A DNA stretch of 64,000 nt from Larix kaempferi. Lineage: Eukaryota > Streptophyta > Pinopsida > Pinales > Pinaceae. The DNA is taken from assembly GCA_027924585.1 (NCBI GenBank), contig BSBM01000179.1, positions 9,544,501 to 9,608,500 of the forward strand, in the 5' to 3' direction. The notes under the pieces are model-generated. The model saw only the letters and a program-made list of their open reading frames with translations, searched no databases and was not told the DNA's origin. The translations under genes and the position numbers were made by a program. Shown one piece after another: positions 54,755 to 64,000 of the stretch (its first letter is position 1; each line of letters opens with the position of its first letter).

Positions 54755-57700
54755 ATCATGTTGGAAGATAGTGAAGAATCCAATTTCAATTGGACAGTTC
54801 GATTGGACAAGCAAAGTGATCGATTGAAGTGAACGATGGCTCAAAGAGGTTTTATTGACCATGATAGAGGATGGAGGCAACATGCAGGAGTGGTCATTGA
54901 CTATGAAACATTTAAAGAATGCATCCAAAAAATGAGAACATTAAAGAATGGGTTGGTTGTTGTGAAGGAATCATAGAAGAGAGGGTTCAATGTTGAAACC
55001 ATGGACCATAGTGATGAATAAGTTGAGGAAGGAGAAGCTCCTAAGGAAGTAGAAGAAGAGCTAGAAGAAATATTATTGAAAGTTGTATCTGAAATGAAGG
55101 GTAGATACAAAATGGAAATTCCTACATATGCCAGAAGCCTAAATCCTGAAGAATTGATCAATTAGATTAGAGATATGGTGAAATTTTTTGACATGGAGTA
55201 GAATGAAAGCCCCAGAAGGGTAAAGATAGCATGTTTTAAACTAAAGGGTTGTGCCTCATTTTGGTGTGACAATGTACAAGATGATAGAGCAATGAAAGGA
55301 AAGGATTTAAATCTTGGGATAGAATGGCCTCCAAGTTGAAGCACAAATTTCTTCCAAATGATTACATTATAACCCTGTTAAGAAAATTGAAAAAACTGAC
55401 ACAAAAGGAGATGATTGTTTAGGAATTCACGAAGGAATTCTATTGACTATCCATAATGTCCAGACAAAATGACGAGGGTGAAGAAGCTATGGTAAGATAT
55501 GTCAATGGAATAAAGTATGCCATTCAAGATGAGTTGAGCTTTTCTAGGATCAAGACAGTAAGAAAGGCTTATTAATTAGGCTTAAAATCATAAGAAAATC
55601 TCTCAAGGAATACCTCTACAACCAAAGGGAAAAATCCTACCATAGGTGGAGGAAATTTTACTTCCATGAGAGGATAAAGCAATGGAGTAAAGAAAGAAGG
55701 AAGCAGTGAAGTTAGGAGGGATGAAGACACTACAAGAAACCTTGCACCTTAATATAGAAGGGGTCATGCAAACCCTAGTGTTAGAGGCACATTTCAAAGA
55801 AGAGGATATTTTAGAGGAAGGAGTGTACAAAAACCTAGTGCAGTATACTACACGTTCCAAGAAGTGGGTCACAAAGCTTATGAATGCATAGAAAACTTGC
55901 ATGTGGAAAGATAATAGAGGTCAAGAAACCAAGAGGAATAAATATAGAGATGATTTTACTACTGGAGGAACCTTAGATGAAGCCAATCATAAGGGAGGTA
56001 GAAATTTGACTACAAAGAAGACTTTGTTAAAAACTACTAGTCATGAAGAGAAGGAACCAGAACAAATGAAGTCTATATTCAAGACCATTTGCAAAATTAG
56101 AGGTAGGTGTTGTTCCATGATTGTTGATGGAGGAAGTTCAAAAAATTTGGTTTTGAATGAGGTCATAGAGAAAATAATCTTGAGGTGTCAACCACACCCA
56201 AATTCCTATAGAGTGTCATGGTTGTAGAAATGACATCATCTTATGGTGTCTAGGTAGTGTTTGTTAAATTTCAAGATTGGTAATTTTTATGATAGCATGC
56301 TATGTGATGTGATACACATGGATGCTTGTCATCTACTGTTGGAGAGACGATGTTTGTATGAAAAAAATATGATATATGATGCCCATAAAAACGTTGTTAT
56401 AGTGGTTAAAAATGGTAAGAAAAGAAGGATGAATCCCTTGAAGGAGAACAAAAATGATAAGGGAATTGTACACAATTATTTGGGGAAAAGAGTGTTGTTG
56501 TGTTCAGCCAAATATTTCTTGAAGAAAGAAAAGAAACATAATTATTATTTCGTATTTATTCCAAAGGGGTTAAGCGTGGAAAATTAAAGAGAAGCTATCC
56601 TTGTTGAGGTTGAAAAAATGTTGACTAAATTTAAGGGAGTGATAGCAAAAGAGATGCCTATGGGATTGCAACCAGTGATGAGTATTTCCCATAAGATTGA
56701 CTTGATCCCAAGATCTAGTCTACCAAATAAGTCGCTACATAGAATGATGCTTACTCAAAATCCTAAGTTGAACCAACAAATCTAGGAATTGTTGGACAAA
56801 GGCCTAATTGGGGAAAGTCTGAGTCCATGTGCAGTACCATCTATACTGACACTGAAGAAATGAAGAGAATGGAGGATGTGCACTAACTCAAGGGCCATAA
56901 ATAGAATAACAATCAATTCATATTTACATTGCCAAGGATGGATGAATTAATCAATTGTTTGATTGGAGCTAAGTACTTGATCGTAGATTGACTTAAAGGG
57001 TGGATATCACCAAATTAGGATTAGAGAAGGAGATGAATAGAAGACAACACTCAAGACCAAAGAGGGAGTATATGAATGGTTGGTTATGTCATTTGGGTTA
57101 ACCAATGCACCTAGAACTTTTATGAAGTCTTGAAACCTAACCTGGGAAAGCTTGTTGATGTTTATTTGGGTGACATGTTGATCTTTAGCAAGGCTAAGGA
57201 AGAGCACCTGGCTCATATAAGGAAATTGTTGTAGAGTTTGAATAAAGAAAAATTGATTGTGTGTTTACATAAGTGTTGCTTCATGAAGGAGTAATTAGTT
57301 TATTTGGTTTCATAATTTCGCACCAAGGAATTAAAGTGGATCCTGAGAAGGAAGAATCTATTTTATAATGGCTTGTGCCAAAGAATGCCACTAAGGTAAG
57401 AATTTTTCATGGACTTGATATATTTTATAGGAATTTCATTAAGGATTTTAGTCACATATGTGCACCATTAAAAAAATGAATGAAGAAGGGTGAGTTCAAA
57501 TGGACTGGAGTAGCTCAAAGAGCATTTGAGAAGTTGAAGTAGAAAGTGACTAAGAGACTGGTTTTGGATCTCCCAGAATTTGACAAAGTTTTCCAAGTCA
57601 ACTATGATTCTAGTGGAGTAGAAATTGGAGTAGCATTCAGTCAGGAAGGTCGACCAATTGCATTTTTTTAGTGAAAAGTTGGATGAGGATAAAAAGAAGT

Positions 57701-58010
57701 ATTCAGTCTATGGCCAATAATTTTATGCTATTGTGTAGGCATTAAAGAAATGGAGGCACTATTTGTTTCCAAAAGAATTTGTTTTGTTCACATATCATCT
57801 AGCTCTAAGATACCTGAATACTTAGACCAAATGGAACCAAAGACACATGAAGTAGGTTGAATATATGCAGATTTATACCTATTTTCTATGACTTGCATTA
57901 TTGAACATGTTGACTCTTGTTGGCAAGCAGTTTGGTAAGAATGAATCACAGCATCGGCAATGCTGTGACACACCAGAAGAGGTCGTGGAAGGCAGAAGAA
58001 TGGACAAATT
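54755..58010 (+). pseudogene. Gag-pol of element G, heavily decayed Ty3/gypsy
   Basis: Gag core at about 55080-55570 ('FKLKGCASFWCDN', 'KLKHKFLPNDY', 'QEFTKEF'-like). Protease at 56080-56450 with 'IVDGGSSKNLV' (DGGS where DSGS is expected) and 'DACHLLLER'. RT at 56600-57330: 'IPRSSLPN', 'ELLDKGLIGESLSPCAVP', 'FGLTNAP'-like sequence and 'VDVYLGDMLIFSK' (YLGD in place of YxDD). RNase H at 57590-57810 ('[16 protein letters not shown]', 'ALKKWRHYL'). No integrase is found; the element fades out near 58000 and no 3' LTR is seen. Dozens of stops. Probably a chromovirus relative. Confidence 0.75.
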
Positions 58011-58013
58011 TAT

Positions 58014-58125
58014 GTACTTTTGAGTTGATTATACCGCAGTAGGTGGGTTTTTGGGTCATTGGACCATATGAGATGTAATTTTGAGCTAATTGTATCGCAG
58101 TAGGTGGGTTTTTGGGTCATTTTTG
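58014..58125. repeat. Two tandem copies of a unit of about 61 bp
   Basis: 'GCAGTAGGTGGGTTTTTGGG' occurs at about 58037 and again at about 58098, each preceded by a 'TGAG(T/C)T(G/A)ATT.TA(T)(A/C)' phrase. Confidence 0.75.
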
Positions 58126-58129
58126 TAAG

Positions 58130-58447
58130 TTTTAAACCTTAACAGTGAAGTAAAAACTCATACAAATTCTTAAGCATTAACAAAAAATACACAATGGCAC
58201 ACGCATAACACAGAGGTTTTCACCTGGAAACCCTTAACTGGGAAAAAACCAGCAACACTTAGAGCCACACAACTCTTTTCATTATATGTTTACAATACCA
58301 TTTACAATACAATATATGGTATTTCATAGCATCTAAAACCCTAATTCTTTTACCCAAAATTAGGTTACAACCCTAATCCCTTTAATGGGATTAGATAGAA
58401 TACAATAGGCCAAAATCGCAAAAAAACAAAAACAACCCAACATTCAT
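58130..58447 (-). repeat. Possible LTR fragment, minus strand
   Basis: On the minus strand a 'GGTTTTTTCCCAGTTAAGGG' phrase followed by 'TTTCCAGGTGAAAACC' is of the type found near plant LTR ends. No paired LTR or target duplication found. Confidence 0.3.
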
Positions 58448-61400
58448 TGTCACCTACCCAAATTCTGAAAATATTATTTTTTTGGAAAAATACTTTATGT
58501 TAAATTTTAATTACAAATTTTTGTAATTATGACCAATATTGGTCAAGGATGAATGTAATTATTGATTATTATTATTTAATAAATTAAAGTAGGAGACAAA
58601 CACCCAAGGGAACTATTAAATGAGTGTTCACTGACCCACTAGGAGGAATGGAAGCTGTTAGAAGGCATGGGACAGATGGCAGCAATTGCACTTCACCACT
58701 AGCTGTTGTTTATGGGACAACTACCCCTAAAAATGTGGCATTATCCCCTAGGTGGTAAGAGTGAGCAGGCAGCTCATTAAATGACCAGTTAACCACTAAA
58801 AGGCCTAGGCAGCCTACATAAGGCAAATTCAAATTGAGCAGGCAGCTCTTACAATATATTTTCTGCAGAAATATTCCTCAAGTGCATCAGGTGATCACTG
58901 AGAGATTCGAATAGGGAGGCTATGTGAGAGTGCAACTGTAAGTCTACAAATTATTCTGAGAAGAAGAAACAGAGGTGTTGGTGCAGGTCCCCTTGACTGC
59001 TAAGTATTTAAGACTAGATAACTATTGCTACTGCAAGTTGAGGTCCTAAGATTCTAAGTTTCTTCCTTCTGGTGGTTCAGTGAACAGGCTCGGGGGTCCT
59101 AAGGCGAGTAACTTGGTTGTCTTAAGGAATTGGTTGGGTGGAACAAGCTCCTAGGGTTGTTTGTTTCTCCTACAGTCAACCAGGTTTTACTATTTTTACT
59201 TTTGTTTTTACAGTTAAATGGTTTCTGTATAATAAAATTATTTACAGTCATATAGTAGAAACTATTCTATTTTCTGATTTAATTCTGATTCTGAATGAAA
59301 GAGTTTTTATGAAATGATTGAATCGATAACCATCTCTATATTTTTCCACATGTTGTTATTTGCATAATACTCTAGTATAGAGAAGTGATTTAAGGAATAT
59401 AAGTGATAGGGAGAACGCCATTGATTGAAAAGATGAATGCAGTATTGTTCTTGTTAAATTTATACATAATTATAAACACAGTGAACATTGCAGTATAGTA
59501 TAAATAGTTGCATAAAATTTATATGATTCCTTTGTATTAAAGAAAAACATATTTTGTTTCTATATAGTCCTTTATTTATCCTTTCTAACTGTATCTAATG
59601 CAGATAGTAAACAAATGCATTTAATATTATACATGTCATTTTTTAAAGCAATTACATTTCCAAGAATTATAGCAGCTATAATAATCAAATTTCTGTTTAG
59701 ATTTGTTTTAATTATACATGTTTATTTTCTCCATTAACTATCACATTTCATTTTTCTTTACAAACTAACTGTACAGTAGGATCAACCCTAAGATTTTCCA
59801 AAACCTAACTAGCATTCGAGTTTTCTACATTACAGTAAGCTTCACTTAGCAAAATGCATATTCACTATCATTACTTAATGACAGGTTACAACTCTAGTAA
59901 GAAAGCATAGACACTATTGAAACATTCACTTTTTACAAGTGAGAAACCGAAGTTTAACCCTTATCAACAGACCTTAAATGAGGCTTTTTTTTATCCACAA
60001 CTACACAGGGTTATACCCTTGACATTTTAGCAAAACAAAAACGAGTGCAAAGCTTTTATCAATGATGCAGCTAGGCATCAAAAGGCCAAGTAGCAACTTA
60101 AACATTCAAGAGTTACCCATTGTACACTTTTGTGTCAACATAAGACCATAAAACTCAACAGTCAGCCATCACCGAAAAACAAGGTCAAACAGTTTCGACT
60201 CTCGACAACAGCAATCATCATCAAACCAAGTCCAAAGGCACCTATGAGGGTTTGAGGACCATCGGAGCTTACCAGGAATTGGATGCATGCATTCCATTCC
60301 AAAACAGTGCTAACAACCTCGTACGAAACCGGTGCCTGCCAAAAACAGAGTCAAGAAGTTTAAAACAGGAAAACATAAGTATGAAAGCTTAAAACACAAC
60401 AATACGTTTTATGGGTGAGTGCTTACCTTTAAACTCAAAGCTCTGAGCCTTTGTACATCACCCAACAAAAACGACGAAGCTTATTGGCTTGACTAAAACC
60501 ATGGGCTGTTTACAGAAGAGACAAACTAGAAATTCCTTAGTTGACAGAAGTAAAACCAAGCACTACAACCTCTAACTATATCGTAGCACCAAGGGTGAAC
60601 CTGCAACTTTTAAAACCACCACCTACAGGTCACGGGATCGAAACCTCCAAGCTACTTTCTTCCAACCCTACTTTCCAGCAGCCCGTCAGCCTCATCACTC
60701 AAAAACCAGTGTAACAATAAAGACCGTGAACTCTCCATCACCACATACAACGAGATTCTAGGGTTACACATTCAACGACCCAGATCTGATAAAAATCAAC
60801 GAGCAAGAAGGTTCCAACAAGCTACTTTGGAGGTCGAGCAACCATTGCATTTATTACTTCATAAATTACAACAACCAGGACGGTGCCAACATTGCATACC
60901 AAGGGTCATTACCATATCTAGATCGGAGGAGAGTCGACGTGGAAATATTACACAGACAGGTTCATAGTTAATTTATCCACCACGTTCACGTGGATGGTAT
61001 TACGTGGAGTGCCAACAACATTTTCCATTACGTAGTTGGTCTAGACCATTAATGCATGGACGGAACGCCGTCATTTCCAGGTTGCAAAGCATGCCAAGTA
61101 CTGGGCATTAAACTCCTGTCAAAGTCGAATTCATTACAATATTAGTTTCAATGTATACCTTTTGTATAGTTTCAAAGTTAGCATCCATGCATCGTATACG
61201 TTGTTGATTTTAATCTATATATTGTGTATAGTTTCAAAGTTAATATTCATGCATCGTAACCTTAGGGTTTTCTGCTTTGTCACGTTACAATGTTTACATC
61301 GCATTCCTTGGTTTATATATAAGTCACATAGGTGAGGCTTATACCTTTATATATTAGTTAACCTATGTTAATCTATGATAATCATAGATTATAGGTAGAT

Positions 61401-62304
61401 AGGATTTGTGTTTATGCAAATTATAATAATAGAATATAACACAAGCATATATTCATTATATTTTTTTTTTCATATATTGTTTTTAAATTGCAAACATTAG
61501 AGAAAGAGTAGGATTATGTGTTAAGTTCTCAAGCAAAACTATAATGCTAATTACTAGCATAAACACTATGATCAATATTTATATTTCACACAATAGTTTT
61601 ATATTGCAACGTTTTGATGATTTAGTAGTACAAATATTATATCTACTACGTTCAAATAGAATTACCTTAGGATGTTGATAAAACCATTCGATACTAATGA
61701 CGATAGTCATGACAATAAACATAGCATCAAAAGAACTAAATAGATGACGCTTTTTCATAAACTTAGAAGGGTATGCGAGTCAGTGCCTGAGCTAGTTTTT
61801 GAACCAAGCATTCATACCTCCAGTAACTTGTTTCACAAGGGAGTACATAGCATTTTATTATTACGTCGACGTTGATTTTGAAAGACACACATACTCTTAA
61901 CACTTGTGGTCGTAGAACTTCTTACTTGTTGTCTACACATAGAAACATTTCAAATGCCTTAGCTTTTGCAGCTAAGTAAATTCCAGGGTACCTTGTAGGA
62001 CACCCTTTGACATCAAGAAAACAAACTGTCAGTATCTTGTCAAAAAGAAACCTGTTTGCATCATATTTCCAACTTTTCAGTTAACTTGAGCAATTATTGT
62101 CGTAAGCATGTTTTCAGAAGTGTGATGTGTCGCTATCATTTAAAATGTTTTTAGACTCAGTAATTAAGTTATGTTAAGTAGTAATGACTTCTTTAATCAT
62201 TGTTGTCTTATCAAGCATTTATTATTTCTGCAACTGTAATTATTAACATTTAATGCTCATTTTATTTTTTATTTTTAATTTTTTGTATTTTTTGGGATGT
62301 TACA
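58448..62304 (+). repeat. Non-coding stretch ending as the 5' LTR of element E; left boundary unresolved
   Basis: The right end, TTTTGGGATGTTACA at 62304, is set by the primer site three bases later. The inverted counterpart would be TGTAACATCCC; I find no good match, the nearest being TGTCACCTACCC at about 58448 (which would make a 3.9-kb LTR). No gene in this stretch. A 10-bp perfect palindrome AATCTATGAT/ATCATAGATT sits at 61370-61390. Part of the region may be unrelated to E. Confidence 0.4.
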
Positions 62305-62306
62305 TG

Positions 62307-62318
62307 TGGTATCAGAGC
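62307..62318 (+). other. Primer binding site of element E
   Basis: TGGTATCAGAGC, an exact match to the initiator-Met-tRNA primer site, two bases after the LTR end. Confidence 0.85.
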
Positions 62319-62445
62319 TCATGTTCGAACTCTAGGCCTGAAAAAGGTCCAAGAACATGCAATAGAAAATTTTATTACAATAGAAAATCTTACTAATTAA
62401 AATTTAAACAATTGTGTTATACATAAATTATTTTGAGTTACAGGT

Positions 62446-64000
62446 ATGGAAAACTCAGCTGAACATTTAGAAGACATATTTCAACCCAACAATCATAGCA
62501 TGGGAAGACATTTCGAAGGAGAAGAATTTCATGGCGAAGTAAACAACAATTTGTCAGAATTATTACGAGCATTTCAAGAATTAAAGGTAGAAATCAGATA
62601 TGTAAAACAAGACAATGAGAGAATCCTGAAGGTGCAAGAAGAGTTAAATCAAGTACTGTTCGAACAATGCCCAATTGATGAACATAATAGAGAAATTGAG
62701 AATACTTCCAAGGTTGAAGATTTACCTCATCTAAACAGAAGTAAAAAGATGAAAACTGATGATGCAAAAAACATTTTGATATCATTAGAAGCTGCTCATG
62801 AAAAATGGAAAAAGAAAATAAATTATTCAAGTGACAGTAGCGAGGGGGACTACAAACCCAAAAGGAAAATTCACAAATAGTATGAGCAAATTTCTGGGGA
62901 GTTCAAGAAAATCAAACCCTCAACCTTCAATGGTGAAACTGAAAAAGGAGAGACAGCAGAAGCTTGGCTGTCCAGCATGAAAAAGTATTTCCAAATATAT
63001 GATTATTCTAAATCTTTGAAGGCAAAGATGACAATCTACAACTTGATCGGCAAGGCAGATATTTGGTGGCAGGACATCAAGAGAGTGAAGGGAATCAAAG
63101 ACAAGGATGTCAACTGGAGTACTTTCAAATGATATTTCAAAAATAAGTTCTTATCAGAAAAATACTATGAAGAAAAATCAAAGGAGTTCTATGACTTAAA
63201 GCTGGGAAGTATGAACATGAAGGAAATGAATAGTAAATTTCTGAACTTACTGACATATGTGCCATACCTCATGGAAGAAAAACCAAATATGCAAAGCTAC
63301 TTGAGCTATCTACCTTTCAATATCAAGGACAAAATCGAGCATGATGGTCCAAAAACCTTAGAGGAGGCCATGAGGAAAGCAACTTTTTGTTATGACACTA
63401 ATCGGAAAAGAGATGGAATGTCAAACTGGAAAAGTCATAAACCCAACAATTTTGAGTTGAAAAAGAAAAATTTCAGATCTAGTGGAAATTCTGGTTTCTA
63501 AAAGAAAAATATTCAGAATCGGAATTTCCAAGGAAAGAATTCCAGAAACAGTTAGCAGCAGAATTTTACAGCGCCTAGAAACACTCCCAATGCTACCAGA
63601 AATAATGATCAAAAGGCACCTATCAAATGTTTCGAGTGTCAAGGTCCTCACTATGCATCAGAATGTCCCAAGAGGAAGTGGACAGCTAACAACATTCACT
63701 CTATTCAGGCAGAACCTACTGTTGGAGACTTGGCGAGAGATATTCCCATAATCAATGCAACACTCGACAACAGGAAAGCAGATCATCAAATCTCTATGGT
63801 AAAGATTGAAGGTATGCTACAAAATCATCCTGTTACTATTTTGATTGATCCAGGTGCTAGCTTAAGTTATATATCACTAGATATTGTGGAAAGTTTTAAA
63901 CTGAAAACAGAAAAGTTTAGTAAATCTTGGTTAGTTAGACTAGCAACAGGAACAAAGAGAAAAGTATCATATTTTATTGAAGGTTGTGATTTATCCATGA
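62446..64000 (+). pseudogene. gag: Gag and start of protease of element E, continuing past the window
   Basis: ATG at 62446, 128 bp after the primer site. The same frame can be followed to 64000 across stops TAG 62878, TGA 63130, TAA 63499 and a TAG near 63556. Gag core at 62900-63400 ('AWLSSMKKYFQIYD', 'LIGKADIWWQDI', 'LSYLPFNIKDKI'). A CX2CX3HX4C knuckle (CFECQGPHYASEC) lies near 63628-63670. The protease segment at 63800-63900 has 'ILIDPGASLSYIS', with DPGA in place of DSGA, a variant I recall from some plant Ty3/gypsy elements. Family probably Del/Tekay-like; pol is beyond the right edge. Confidence 0.85.

Noticed and set aside
57961-57975. TGTGACACACC as the start of the E LTR
   Set aside because: Only partial match to the expected TGTAACATCCC and the pol-like reading of G seems to continue across it; left unassigned.
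61370-61390. Perfect 10-bp palindrome AATCTATGAT/ATCATAGATT as a functional site
   Set aside because: A single AT-rich palindrome of this size is expected by chance in several kb of AT-rich DNA, and nothing around it suggests a role.
1-64000. tRNA, rRNA or host protein genes
   Set aside because: No cloverleaf-like or rRNA-like sequence stood out, and every frame with a recognisable domain belongs to a retrotransposon. The reading was by eye, so a small or heavily spliced gene could be missed.

Overview
The window looks like intergenic DNA from a large plant nuclear genome. It consists almost entirely of nested, mostly decayed LTR retrotransposons, and no convincing host gene was found. Plant origin is supported by Tat-like and chromovirus-like Ty3/gypsy polyproteins, plant-type primer binding sites (TGGCGACTCC..., TGGCGCCG-like, TGGTATCAGAGC), archaeal-type (plant retrotransposon) RNase H domains and a plant mobile domain (PMD) protein. 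Old, deeply nested copies and LTRs above 5 kb suggest a slowly purging giant genome, possibly a gymnosperm. That last step is inference.

Layout. Element names are mine. C (1-2620, minus) is a Met-primed element whose 5' LTR lies at 2017-2620; it runs off the left edge. Element B is a large Tat-like Ty3/gypsy element on the plus strand. Its 5' LTR survives at 2621-2777 and 21070-22774, its PBS is at 22778, its gag-pol at about 22930-28860, and its 3' LTR spans 29091-44288. S (2778-21069) is a probable 2.6-kb solo LTR that split B's 5' LTR (target duplication GATGT). D (4349-20015, 15,667 bp, minus) inserted into S. It is young: its 981-bp LTRs differ at about 7 sites, with target duplication AATAC. 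A (30712-40597, plus) inserted into B's 3' LTR with target duplication GACCT. It has a 5.5-kb LTR and a large internal deletion. B itself sits in the pol gene of an older chromovirus, F (44289 to about 46520). Further right are LTR remnants, element G (53742 to about 58010, with a related lone LTR at 50268-51141), a long non-coding stretch, and the 5' part of element E (LTR end 62304, gag-protease to 64000 and beyond).

Gene content. D carries gag, then in the same frame after a single TAG (context CAA-TAG-CAA) a pol with protease, RT, RNase H and integrase, then an archaeal-type RNase H. On the opposite strand it carries an intact, apparently spliced PMD gene with its own TATA box. D also holds two unusual repeat systems: about 11 hairpins with a conserved loop and differing stems, and triplets of GC-rich hairpins at four sites. 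A and B both place the archaeal-type RNase H between protease and RT. Both also carry, inside LTRs above 5 kb, a decayed frame of about 1,000 codons with charged coiled-coil segments. The two LTR-encoded proteins share a short motif (GD[WF][FY]xSxxxTxxRxYG). I regard this LTR-borne protein family as the best candidate for an undescribed system in the window.

Limits: domain calls come from reading motifs by eye; divergence values are hand counts; LTR boundaries are firm only where target duplications were found (A, D, S).
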